Source: Thermodesulfovibrionales bacterium (GTDB lineage: Bacteria; Nitrospirota; Thermodesulfovibrionia; Thermodesulfovibrionales; SM23-35). From it: a DNA stretch of 55,835 nt. Position 1 is the stretch's first letter, and each line of letters begins with the position of its first letter. The stretch lies in contig JAVHLL010000017.1 of NCBI GenBank assembly GCA_031082155.1, positions 1 to 55,835 of the forward strand. The letters run 5' to 3'. A program made the position numbers and the translations under genes. The notes below the pieces were generated by a model that saw only the letters and a list, made by a program, of their open reading frames with translations, was not told the DNA's origin and did no database searches. Positions 35,519-44,047 of the stretch are shown here, in pieces.

Positions 35519-36843
35519 GCTTCACCCGCGATAAGTTCTTTTGTTATCTCACGGAGGAGATCCTGCTGCAGGGGGAAATTGAGCGTCCTGAAGAATATAT
35601 CCTTGTACCGTTCGTTTCCGGTAAACATGTCCCAGAGAACCGAACTCAGTCTTTTAGACCGATACTGGTCCTCCTGTTCCCTGCTTACAACTTTCAGCAT
35701 ACCCCTGGTAAGTATTTTATGTTTTTTGAATAAATCAGTCGCCTTAAACAGGATTTTTCCGTATCTGTTGTCATTCGCGATGCTCCGGTACACAGGAAGA
35801 TATTCCCGCCGGAAATGGTCCGCACTCACCCCATGAAATACCGCGGTCTTTGCTGCAGCCTTGCCCATGAGGTATGCTGCGCCGAGCCCGTCCTTGAAAA
35901 GCCGCGTAGACCCTGCGTCGCCGCACATCACAACTCGGTCGGTAAACGGTACTTCAGGTGCCTTCACATTCATCTGAGGCAGGCATCGGCAGCCGATTTC
36001 GTAAGGGACAGAATCGGGAAGGACAGCCGAGACAACAGGGTGAGCCAGGAATGCATTCACGATCCCCACGTTTATATTCTTCCCCAAAATACAGATTGTC
36101 ACATACGTTCCTTTCGGAATCATTGCGGCAAACTTTATCTCTTTGAACGGGAGGAGGAACAAGTGCACGGAAGTGCCGAAACGCTCTGAGAGAATATCGC
36201 GGTCAAACCCTATTTCGGCAATAGCTGCAGTAACCGTTTCGGGCCTCTGGTACCCGAACCGCATATTCTCGAAGAGCTTTGATGTCTGGCTTTTAATGCC
36301 GATCGCTCCAATCACAAGGTCTGCCTCCTGTACTTCCCCCTCTCTGGAAAAAAGCACCGGCTTTGAGTTCCTGTATTCTATATGGTCTATTTTCAGGGGA
36401 ACATGCAGAGCGCCCTCTTGCCTGGCAAGCTTCAGGAGAAACCCGTCGAAACTCTCCTTTTCCTGTCCCATAGTCCCTTTTGGTCCGCCTCCCCTGTATA
36501 CTGCTGCAATCCTCTTTTCGTGAGTCGGAGTATCTATAGATACTGTTCCATGATCGGTATGAAGTTTATAGGAATCAATCCCTCTCTGCACAATTCTGTC
36601 GCTGAGGTTTATCCCTTCAACTGCGAGCGCCTGGACGAGAAGTTCAGATATGATACCTCCACACCGATTGCATCCCAGCGGGCCGTCTTTGCTGAAATCT
36701 TTGGGTTCGTAGATCGTCACCCGGAGATTTTTATTGATCATCTTTGCCATTCTGAGCGCAAAGATGCTGAAAAAAGAGCCTGTAGGCCCGCCTCCAACCA
36801 CCGCGATATGGGAGCCGTCCTCAAGAATAAACGGATCGGCCAT
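35515..36843 (-). CDS. FAD-dependent oxidoreductase of the geranylgeranyl reductase family
   Basis: A 442-residue flavoprotein. The dinucleotide fold is IAVVGGGPTGSFFSIFALR (about 13-31), followed by the family motif GCNRCGGIISE with two Cys (about 57-67) and the FAD motif VVMCGDAGSTRLFKDGLGAA (about 305-325). Related proteins reduce isoprenoid double bonds, but many members have unknown substrates. Overlap with the cNMP/GAF gene implies joint expression and maybe a shared role. The divergent larC promoter region (36844-36984) contains a short CCTTAC/GTAAGG hairpin. Confidence 0.8.
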   Translation of the reverse strand: MADPFILEDGSHIAVVGGGPTGSFFSIFALRMAKMINKNLRVTIYEPKDFSKDGPLGCNRCGGIISELLVQALAVEGINLSDRIVQRGIDSYKLHTDHGTVSIDTPTHEKRIAAVYRGGGPKGTMGQEKESFDGFLLKLARQEGALHVPLKIDHIEYRNSKPVLFSREGEVQEADLVIGAIGIKSQTSKLFENMRFGYQRPETVTAAIAEIGFDRDILSERFGTSVHLFLLPFKEIKFAAMIPKGTYVTICILGKNINVGIVNAFLAHPVVSAVLPDSVPYEIGCRCLPQMNVKAPEVPFTDRVVMCGDAGSTRLFKDGLGAAYLMGKAAAKTAVFHGVSADHFRREYLPVYRSIANDNRYGKILFKATDLFKKHKILTRGMLKVVSREQEDQYRSKRLSSVLWDMFTGNERYKDIFFRTLNFPLQQDLLREITKELIAGEA

Positions 36844-36984
36844 TCTTTATTCCCCCCGGGAATTATTTATTTATTTTTTCAGTTTGTTATTGCTATAACC
36901 TTACCACAAGTAAGGTATTTGAACAAGCCCTTCCCTGCACGGATATACAGGTGGTACAATATGCATCAAAGGAGGAGTACATCC

Positions 36985-38166
36985 GTGAAGATAGCCTATT
37001 TTGAATGCTTTTCCGGAATAAGCGGTGATATGTGCCTCAGTGCGCTGGTGGATGCCGGGGTGCCGCTGCCACAACTGGAGAAAGAGCTGAAAAAAATCCC
37101 TGTGAGGGGATATCACCTCACTGCAAAACGAGCGAAACGGGCTGACCTTGCGGCCACAAAGATTGAGGTGGTATTCAGGAAGGGGCTTAGCAATCCAGCC
37201 CGAACTTTCACCGACGTCAGGGAAATTATACGGGCGTCGTCACTTTCTCAGGAAATCAAAAAGAAAGGCCTGCAAATTTTCGAACGGCTTTTTCGGGCAG
37301 AGGCAAAGGTGCACGGCATTTCGGCACAAAAAGTTCATCTCCATGAACTCGGCGCGGTAGACTGTATAGCAGACATATTCGGTACGCTTATCGGGCTCAG
37401 TCTTCTCGGAATCGAACAAGTCCGTTCGTCACCAATAAATCTTGGAAGCGGCTCTATCGAGACCGAGCATGGAATTCTGCCGGTTCCGGCTCCCGCAACT
37501 ATTGAGATACTGAGAGATGTCCCGGTGTATTCCACAGGCATGCCATATGAGCTGACAACGCCCACCGGTGCAGTCATCATAAAAGAACTCGCATCGGAAT
37601 TCGCCGGGATGCCCTTAATGGAGACGACAAGAACAGGAACCGGCGCCGGTGGAAGAGATTTAGGCAGATGGCCGAATGTGCTGAGAGTCTTCATCGGAAA
37701 TCTCCTCTCCCGTGAAGTCCACAGGACCACTCCGGCAGACTCCTCCGATACTATGATCACGGTCATCGAGACGAATATTGACGACATGAATCCTCAGCTG
37801 TTCGAATATGTTATGGAAAAGCTTTTCCGTGCCGGCGCTCTCGATGTCTTTCTCACACAGATTCTCATGAAGAAAGGGAGGCCGGGAATCAAACTCTCTG
37901 TTCTCTGCAGAAAAGCGCAGAGAAATACCCTGAGTGCACTCATCCTGAAAGAAACCAGTTCTATCGGGGTGAGGTTTTATGAGATGGAGAGAATCACACT
38001 TGAACGGACGATAAAAAACATGGATACAGAGTTTGGGAAAATACGGGTGAAATTTTCCCGCTTCGGAGGGGAGGTCCTGAAGGCTACTCCCGAATATGAA
38101 GACTGCAAGAAAATCGCGCGGAAACTGGGAGTTCCCCTTATGCATATTATAAAAAAGGTCCCATGA
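36985..38166 (+). CDS. larC: LarC: nickel-pincer cofactor biosynthesis protein
   Basis: LarC inserts nickel into the pyridinium-3,5-dithiocarboxylate mononucleotide cofactor used by lactate racemase and related enzymes. The start is GTG at 36985 (VKIAYFECFSGISGDM) with GGAGGAG seven bases upstream; an ATG at 36961 precedes the SD. The protein is 393 residues in one frame, so no programmed frameshift is needed as in some Lactobacillus species. HELGAVDCIADIFG and GSGSIETEHGILPVPAPAT are typical. No larA, larB or larE is in the window. The methyltransferase gene overlaps it by 4 bp. Confidence 0.92.
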   Translation: MKIAYFECFSGISGDMCLSALVDAGVPLPQLEKELKKIPVRGYHLTAKRAKRADLAATKIEVVFRKGLSNPARTFTDVREIIRASSLSQEIKKKGLQIFERLFRAEAKVHGISAQKVHLHELGAVDCIADIFGTLIGLSLLGIEQVRSSPINLGSGSIETEHGILPVPAPATIEILRDVPVYSTGMPYELTTPTGAVIIKELASEFAGMPLMETTRTGTGAGGRDLGRWPNVLRVFIGNLLSREVHRTTPADSSDTMITVIETNIDDMNPQLFEYVMEKLFRAGALDVFLTQILMKKGRPGIKLSVLCRKAQRNTLSALILKETSSIGVRFYEMERITLERTIKNMDTEFGKIRVKFSRFGGEVLKATPEYEDCKKIARKLGVPLMHIIKKVP

Positions 38167-38957
38167 GCAGAAAGTCCACAGAACGCGATATCCGGAAAGA
38201 AAGAAGCGTCCACGGCTCCGCCTGGGGGAATTTCCACGGAGGATATTTTTCAGACCCCTCTATCGCAAAACCTCTGCTTTTAACCGTATGCGAAGCGGTG
38301 AGACATTCGCATCCCGAAGTAATCGTCGATCTCGGTGGAGGGACCGGCTATCTCCTCGGCGCCCTGCGCGAGCAGTGCCCGGATCTCTCGGCTCAACTTG
38401 TGAATATCGACCTCTCAGGAAAGCAGCTCGGCGAGTCTGCGCATGACTGCATTCACACAGTGCAGTGCGCGATAGAAACATTTACCCGTACCCGCATCCA
38501 CCCCCGCGCGGACAAATTCCTCTTCCTCATGCGCTCCGCACTCCATTATATGGGAAAGCACGGTATCAGGCCATTCCTGCATCACCTTCGGACCCAGATG
38601 GCTGATGGAGAATTCTTTTTACACCAGACAGCATCTTTCGAAAGAGAGAGCGACGCCGAATGTCTGAACATGCTCTATAGTCATATGGGCACGGGAAAAT
38701 GGTATCCCTCGACCAATGACCTCCGGACACTTCTTGTGCAGTCGGGATGGTCTGTGATCTCAGTTGAACCTGCGCCGATACTGCCGTTGAAATCGGACGA
38801 TCTGGCAAAACGCTACGGGCTAAATAAGGGAAAGGTCAGAGAAATTTGCAGCGTCATCACACGGGAGTTCAGTGAAACCGGCGATGTCTTCCGGAAAACA
38901 CCGGACGGATTCTGCGCGTACCTCCATTACCAGATATTTACCTGCGTTGCGGTATAG
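38163..38957 (+). CDS. Class I SAM-dependent methyltransferase
   Basis: A 264-residue Rossmann-fold methyltransferase. Motif I is VDLGGGTGYLLG (about 56-67), with an acidic residue in VNIDLS near 81. The substrate is unknown. It has no membrane segment. ATGA overlap with larC suggests co-expression, but no known LarC partner is a methyltransferase. The codon use matches the core genome, unlike the following low-GC region. Confidence 0.78.
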   Translation: MSRKSTERDIRKERSVHGSAWGNFHGGYFSDPSIAKPLLLTVCEAVRHSHPEVIVDLGGGTGYLLGALREQCPDLSAQLVNIDLSGKQLGESAHDCIHTVQCAIETFTRTRIHPRADKFLFLMRSALHYMGKHGIRPFLHHLRTQMADGEFFLHQTASFERESDAECLNMLYSHMGTGKWYPSTNDLRTLLVQSGWSVISVEPAPILPLKSDDLAKRYGLNKGKVREICSVITREFSETGDVFRKTPDGFCAYLHYQIFTCVAV

Positions 38958-38984
38958 CAATGATCGTCATTGCCTGACCAAACA

Positions 38985-39063
38985 AAGAGACAGCCTTGAA
39001 CAATTGGTTTGACACTCTCACGTATACGCTGCACTTCTGCTTTAAACAGGCGCTGTCCCTATT
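38985..39063. repeat. Imperfect inverted repeat at the edge of the accessory island
   Basis: AGAGACAGCCTT (about 38987-38998) pairs imperfectly with AGGCGCTGTCCCT (39048-39060). Sequences such as GGCGCTGTCCCTATTT often occur as REP-like or transposon-end palindromes. It could also be a second, weaker attC-like site. It marks the junction between the core genes and the low-GC pair. Confidence 0.3.
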
Positions 39064-39076
39064 TACCCAGAGTTTT

Positions 39077-40237
39077 TTATTTGTTATTCTCGGTCTTATC
39101 AAAAACATATGTCGGCACGTAATGCTCTCGGACGGGCCTAAATGGGAAGTTTTCTTTAAGTATTTTATCTATTGCTTCATCGAATTCCCAGGGAGATTCT
39201 ATATAGCACCACTCAACATAGAAAAATTCGTCATTCTCTGGAGAAATTGATAAGCCAATACACTTTGAAAGCTTCTGGTCATACTTATGCGCCAGTGTAA
39301 AATTTGATAGTCCTTGTGTTCTATGAGCTATCATATCTTGAGTAATAGGAATAAAAACAAAGCCTACTCTATCGGGTATGGTCATTCTGTATGGCCTTGC
39401 AAATTCATTCTGCATAGCTTTTGCCTTTGCTAATTCAAAGCGCTCCTTAAACAACTTAAGATCGGTGCGCTTAAGCTTTGCGAGTTCAGCGATTATTTTG
39501 TAATAATCTTTTGGATTGCTTGTAACTGTCATGCGGTCAGCAAAAATCCGGCCTATGTTAGTAAAATCCCATGCGGCACGGTCGTCTTTTAAAGCCAAAA
39601 GATATTTCTTATCTTCAAGACTTGGCTGGATAGAAAGATTTCCGTAAAGAAAATGACCTAAAAGAGCATATTCTGGAATTGTATTAGTCTTTGTCTCCCA
39701 TCGAGCTATAAGTTCTTCACGATAGGTTAAGTAATGATGAATTTCGGCTGGTGTGACTAATGTTTCGCAGATTCCTATGTAGTCTTCTATATTAAAAATA
39801 TGAATAATTCCGACTGATGAACTATTATGATATTTCTTGTTGCGACAATTAGCCGGGAGAGTGTCATGGGATGAGTAAAGAACAATTTTGTCGATTGATT
39901 TTAATTGTGCCGTTGCAATATTAAATACGTGATTGCGGTCATTGGTTAAATGAATCTCTTTGTAATCTCTAAGATATCTTAAAGTATTTCTGATTTGCCT
40001 TGTGGCATGGCGCACGACGGTATCATCGAACCAGTTTTTTTCATTCTCAGAATTGCTTTCAGAGATTTCACGTTCTTTGCATTGAAACACCAGCATTAGA
40101 TCATCTATCCAGACTACGTGATCAGCAAATTCCAATTCTTCTTTTGGTTTTGGAGCAAACTTATTTCTGGCAAATGAAAACTCCCGAAAAAATATGTTTG
40201 AATTCAATTCAGATATGTATTGTTCTAATGCATTCAT
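39077..40237 (-). CDS. Unknown protein with a PD-(D/E)xK nuclease-like motif
   Basis: A 386-residue protein that I cannot place in a named family. Near the N-terminus EFADHVVWIDDLMLVFQCKER has Asp39 and Gln52-x-Lys54, the D...QxK arrangement of PD-(D/E)xK nucleases. The rest is mixed alpha/beta with no membrane segment. The start is taken as the ATG at 40237; a TTG at 40285 lies inside the hairpin described next. The region is clearly more AT-rich than its neighbours, which suggests recent transfer. It lies downstream of a HEPN-like gene on the same strand, so a two-gene defence module is possible. Confidence 0.6.
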   Translation of the reverse strand: MNALEQYISELNSNIFFREFSFARNKFAPKPKEELEFADHVVWIDDLMLVFQCKEREISESNSENEKNWFDDTVVRHATRQIRNTLRYLRDYKEIHLTNDRNHVFNIATAQLKSIDKIVLYSSHDTLPANCRNKKYHNSSSVGIIHIFNIEDYIGICETLVTPAEIHHYLTYREELIARWETKTNTIPEYALLGHFLYGNLSIQPSLEDKKYLLALKDDRAAWDFTNIGRIFADRMTVTSNPKDYYKIIAELAKLKRTDLKLFKERFELAKAKAMQNEFARPYRMTIPDRVGFVFIPITQDMIAHRTQGLSNFTLAHKYDQKLSKCIGLSISPENDEFFYVEWCYIESPWEFDEAIDKILKENFPFRPVREHYVPTYVFDKTENNK

Positions 40238-40253
40238 AATTATTATTCTTGAA

Positions 40254-40347
40254 CTCAAACGATCAAGCTCAGGGGTGCGGGGCAAAAACCCAAGATTGAA
40301 AACGATAAACGGCTAATCCCGCGTCCCTCTTGAGTGCCGTGTTAGGG
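40254..40347 (-). other. attC-like hairpin between two accessory genes
   Basis: A 94-bp element begins on the minus strand with CCCTAAC (R''-like core) and ends with GTTTGAG (R'-like core). Between them, CACTCAAGAGGGACGCGGG and CCCGCACCCCTGAGCTTG pair imperfectly. This is the layout of an integron attC site, and it sits directly downstream of one ORF and upstream of the next in the same direction. The cores do not match the consensus fully, and no integrase is seen. Confidence 0.4.
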
Positions 40348-40356
40348 CTCTTTTTC

Positions 40357-41013
40357 TTATAGATAATCTTCGATCAATTCTCGAATACCCTTAATCATTT
40401 CCCCGACATCTTTAATGTCAAACTCATCAAATTCTGCATGGAGTGCCTGATTACGAATTGCTGAAAACGCTTTGATTCGCTTTGTCTTGACTGGCGTTAT
40501 TGCACCTATTTTCGAAAGCTCGTCAATTAAGGCTTCTAGGGCTTGCCCTTTCGTCGGTATACCATTTTTCAGAGAAATCTTTTTAATGGTATCCTCCAGC
40601 ACTGCACTGGCAAGAACAGCAGCCTCAACTTTCTTATTTCCCTTATGATACACGGCGGCATGATCTAAGAAGTTATCGAATGTTTCTGCGACAAGTATGT
40701 ATTCAATTCTTCTCAACAAGCCGCCAGCCCATTCCTGCTGAGCAGACTGCAACAAACCTAGCATTTTCGATGCAACCTTGGTTGAAATGCCGTGCTTCAT
40801 GTCCTCATTAGTCATAAGGCGCTTTGATTCGCTTAGGAAAAAGCTGGCAGGCGGCGAAGCAGTTTCGAGGATATTGGATACGGACGACAACCATGCTTGA
40901 AACGCCGGTATGTTGTGTTCAGAAATGTAGTAATCATCCTTATTCATGCGCTCAACTAGTGGTTGGCCCTGCTCCACTAGTTCTTGAAATCTCTTTGTAA
41001 TTGCTTCTTTCAT
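40357..41013 (-). CDS. HEPN-like domain protein (accessory)
   Basis: A 218-residue, mostly helical protein. Near the C-terminus RNQALH (Arg187, His192) has the Rx4H pattern of HEPN ribonucleases, in a helical context typical of HEPN or DUF4145-like folds (AVLASAVLEDTIKK before it). Start at the ATG at 41013 with GAGGTGA upstream. AT-rich like its downstream partner. HEPN proteins next to nucleases are common in defence and abortive infection systems, but the motif alone does not prove RNase activity. Confidence 0.55.
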   Translation of the reverse strand: MKEAITKRFQELVEQGQPLVERMNKDDYYISEHNIPAFQAWLSSVSNILETASPPASFFLSESKRLMTNEDMKHGISTKVASKMLGLLQSAQQEWAGGLLRRIEYILVAETFDNFLDHAAVYHKGNKKVEAAVLASAVLEDTIKKISLKNGIPTKGQALEALIDELSKIGAITPVKTKRIKAFSAIRNQALHAEFDEFDIKDVGEMIKGIRELIEDYL

Positions 41014-41165
41014 GTTATCACCTCAGTGCCCCAACATTTATTTTTAAGCATATTCTATATTTGTCTACGAGATTATAATTTTACCGGGTGATTGTCAATA
41101 AGGAATAACGATAAAAAGCGCATAAGTGACTGATACCAATGAAAACATTTGTAAAGCCTCTTATT

Positions 41166-41249
41166 GTCATTCCGGCTTGTCCGGAATCATTCTTGCAAAT
41201 AACCTCCGCACCCTGCACTGAAGAAGGATTCCGGACAAGCCGGAATGAC
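41166..41249. repeat. Pair of perfect 23-bp inverted repeats (dispersed palindromic repeat)
   Basis: GTCATTCCGGCTTGTCCGG... at 41166-41188 is exactly repeated in inverted orientation at 41227-41249, with a 38-bp centre. Each arm is itself a near-palindrome around CCGGCTTGTCCGG. The type TCATTCCGG...GGAATGA is a familiar dispersed element in Nitrospirota, Deltaproteobacteria and other genomes. The whole 41014-41583 spacer (570 bp) otherwise has no gene; an imperfect hairpin lies at 41507-41534. Confidence 0.75.
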
Positions 41250-41583
41250 AGAAGTTTGCCAAGGTTGTTTATCAATAAATGTGGCTTTACTTATGAACTC
41301 CTTAGTAATTCTCTATAATGTTGCTATTCTTATTGATATAGAGAATACGCATAATTATGCAAACCAATATTTTTCCCGGAATTTTTTCAGGGGGTTTCCG
41401 ATTGGACTATAGGCCTCTCAGGTTCAGATTGAGGAAACGAAGTTTTCAGATAAGCAATGAAGGATTGATTAAGACGAATTCAATTCTTCTGTTTTTTTAA
41501 TTGCAATTGCCCTGTTATGCAGGCGATTGCATTCTTCACGCGAATCACTCATTTATAGAATCGACAGTTGTTGCCCTGCCCTT

Positions 41584-43047
41584 CTATTTCGCTGAAAGGG
41601 TCAAATAGAGAGTGGAACCATGTCTGAATATAAGGAGCAGAATGTCTTTGCCGGGTTGTATTTTGGATACTATCTGCTCGTAGTCTTTGAAACTGTTTAT
41701 TTGCTGCTTGTTGACTTCCAGTATGACATCCCCCCTGATTAGCGCGGATACGGCGGCGCTCTCTTCCCCGATATCGGTAATAACAACACCCTTCATCCTC
41801 TCGGTCAGGTTCAGTTTTCGGGATATTTCAGGGGTAAGGTCCTGAACAGTTACTCCTGACAAAAGGTTGTCGAAACTGCTTTTCGAAGGCTGCTGCTCAT
41901 CATCGGAAGGCAATTCTTCTACCATAACATTCTTGATTTCCGTCTTGTTCTCTCTGACAATTTTCAGGGTTATAATCTGCCCCGGTGAGGTGTCTGCAAC
42001 CATATTACGCATCTGGTAGGGCTCTTCGATCTTCCTGTTTTCAAATTCAATGATGATGTCCCCTCTCTGCAGGCCTGCCTTTTCCGCAGGACTCCCTTCA
42101 ATCACATCTCCGACGAGGACGCCTTTCTCATCACTCTGGTTAAACTGCTTTGCGAGCTCTGGCGTAAGATCCTGGATGTTTACTCCGAGCCATCCCCTGA
42201 CGACTTTACCCTTTTTGATAAGTTTGTCCATCACTGCTTTTGCCATGCTCGCAGGGACTGCGAACCCTATGCCCTGATATCCGCCGCTTGTGCTGAATAT
42301 TGCAGTATTAATGCCAATGAGCTCGCCTCTGACATTGACAAGCGCTCCTCCGGAATTTCCGGGATTGATTGCCGCATCAGTCTGGATAAAATCCTCGTAA
42401 TCGGCTATACCCACATTGGCCCTTCCGACTGCACTCACAATACCCATCGTTACCGTCTGGCTCAATCCATACGGACTCCCTATCGCAAGCACCGTCTCTC
42501 CGACCCTGAGTTTGTCCGAATTACCCCATGGTATGGTAGGGAGTTCTGCTGCATCGATTTTAACGATGCCGATATCGGTCATCGCGTCAGTTCCCACAAT
42601 CGTTCCCTTGAATTCTCTTTTGTCCGAAAGGGTGACCTTTATTTGTTCCGCGCCCTGTATCATATGGTTTGCAGTAAGGATATATCCCTGAGGATCAACA
42701 ATAACTCCGGAGCCGAGGTTGGCAGATTTTCGCTCTTTCGGCACCCGGAACTGATCTCCGAAAAACCTCCTGAAGAAAGGGTCGTCCGGAAATGGGTTCT
42801 CTCCCCCTCGTACCTTTATCGTTCGCATAGTCGAGATATTCACCACTGCAGGTCTCACCGCTGCGACAATCTCTGCAGTCGCCTGCCCTACCTTTGTAAG
42901 CACATCGATTGCTTCCCCGGAAATCTTTACCTCTCCGGCATATGTTGATGATGGCATACTGATCGCGAAGAAACCAATAAATCCTGCAAGCAGGGATATT
43001 GTAACAATCGCTTTGATGAGAGATCCCTTCTCTATACCGGAAAACAT
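41584..43047 (-). CDS. Do/HtrA-family periplasmic serine protease
   Basis: A 487-residue envelope protease and chaperone. A signal or anchor helix (about 11-30) is followed by the trypsin-like domain with His128 (TANHMI), Asp158 (MTDIGIV) and Ser232 (NPGNSGGALV), then two PDZ domains (about 285-370 and 395-480). It matches DegP/DegQ/MucD-type proteins. The ribosome site AAAGGAGGAACC is ideal. Expression is often under envelope stress, but no specific operator was found. Confidence 0.93.
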   Translation of the reverse strand: MFSGIEKGSLIKAIVTISLLAGFIGFFAISMPSSTYAGEVKISGEAIDVLTKVGQATAEIVAAVRPAVVNISTMRTIKVRGGENPFPDDPFFRRFFGDQFRVPKERKSANLGSGVIVDPQGYILTANHMIQGAEQIKVTLSDKREFKGTIVGTDAMTDIGIVKIDAAELPTIPWGNSDKLRVGETVLAIGSPYGLSQTVTMGIVSAVGRANVGIADYEDFIQTDAAINPGNSGGALVNVRGELIGINTAIFSTSGGYQGIGFAVPASMAKAVMDKLIKKGKVVRGWLGVNIQDLTPELAKQFNQSDEKGVLVGDVIEGSPAEKAGLQRGDIIIEFENRKIEEPYQMRNMVADTSPGQIITLKIVRENKTEIKNVMVEELPSDDEQQPSKSSFDNLLSGVTVQDLTPEISRKLNLTERMKGVVITDIGEESAAVSALIRGDVILEVNKQQINSFKDYEQIVSKIQPGKDILLLIFRHGSTLYLTLSAK

Positions 43048-43173
43048 GGTTCCTCCTTTTGTTGAAATTCAGATTATTTCTTTTTACTATACCATGGAAG
43101 AGAAATTTATGAGTATAGTGAGGCATTACCCTCTGTTCCTATACCTTCGGAGTGATTTCTCAACCAACCTGTT

Positions 43174-43950
43174 CTATAAATAAGGCTCCTTTCCCCTGTC
43201 AAGCAATTCGCGGTAGAGAAATGGCTTTGTGCTCGACGGCACTTCGGGCGCCTCATAAAGCTCCTTCAGGTCATTCGTCTTGATATTTTCCAGAAACCTC
43301 ACCACTATTGCGAGCGGAGCATAGTGGTTCCGGATAAGCGACCATCGCACATCATATCTGCGGGACCATTTCGGATGCTCTGCTATCTGGCGGATGACCT
43401 GTGATGAGGTCTTTTTCATGCTGATGATTCTGCATATGTCCCCTTCCGTGAGGATCGGGCTGTCCAGGCATGCGACAGAGACCTCTTTCATTCCGTCTTG
43501 CAGCAATTTTACAAGTACTGCACTGCTTGCCCTTTTCGCAAGGGTTATCTTGATACCGAGCGGCAGCGTGAGTATCTTTTCCAGAATATACATCTCTGCC
43601 CTGATCCTCACGGCAACAGGTATCTGCTGATTTCTTGTGAGGTCGGCCATATCGAAAATTCTCAGCGACTTGAGGATCGAAAGCGAAATATTCTGCGGGG
43701 TCTTCGGGTTCCTGCAGAGAGCCATCATGATGGGGTAACTGTCCTTCCAACGGCGGTCGTAATAAATGGATTCGATTATTTCCCTCGTAAGATTTCTTCT
43801 TCGCGCAAGCACACGCACGTGGTCTTCTGTGAGGTTGCTGTTCAGGAGAAGTCGGGAGATGACCTGCGGAGAAGGATGATGGACGAGCATGCTGAGGTCC
43901 TCTCCTCTACCCCGTGACGCAGCGAGTATTTCTTCCTCCGGATACTCCAT
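43174..43950 (-). CDS. Helical-repeat protein of unknown function
   Basis: A 258-residue protein with no signal peptide. Short helices in an LRV or HEAT-like repeat pattern recur (for example HHPSPQVISRLLLN, CRNPKTPQNISLSIL, and EHPKWSRRYDVRWSLIRN), where a His or Asn-Pro turn is followed by a helix. Such repeats usually serve as protein-binding surfaces. Similar proteins occur in Geobacter and Nitrospirota with no known role. It is upstream of htrA on the same strand, with 126 bp between them. Confidence 0.65.
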   Translation of the reverse strand: MEYPEEEILAASRGRGEDLSMLVHHPSPQVISRLLLNSNLTEDHVRVLARRRNLTREIIESIYYDRRWKDSYPIMMALCRNPKTPQNISLSILKSLRIFDMADLTRNQQIPVAVRIRAEMYILEKILTLPLGIKITLAKRASSAVLVKLLQDGMKEVSVACLDSPILTEGDICRIISMKKTSSQVIRQIAEHPKWSRRYDVRWSLIRNHYAPLAIVVRFLENIKTNDLKELYEAPEVPSSTKPFLYRELLDRGKEPYL

Positions 43951-43986
43951 ACCAGTATTGTAGCCGAACTAAATCCTTTATTCACA

Positions 43987-44016
43987 TTGACTAATCAGAG
44001 ATATTTTTGTTAGTTT
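43987..44016 (+). promoter_or_regulatory. Promoter of the DksA-like gene
   Basis: TTGACT at 43987-43992 and TAGTTT at 44011-44016 with an 18-bp spacer, followed by a GAGGAG ribosome site at 44037-44042, fit a sigma-70 promoter for the gene at 44048. Confidence 0.45.
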
Positions 44017-44047
44017 AATAAACTACTTTTATCGTTGAGGAGTCTGT

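Noticed and set aside
41507-41534. Hairpin as an intrinsic terminator for htrA
   Set aside because: The T-run lies on the wrong side for the minus-strand gene, and the stem has mismatches.
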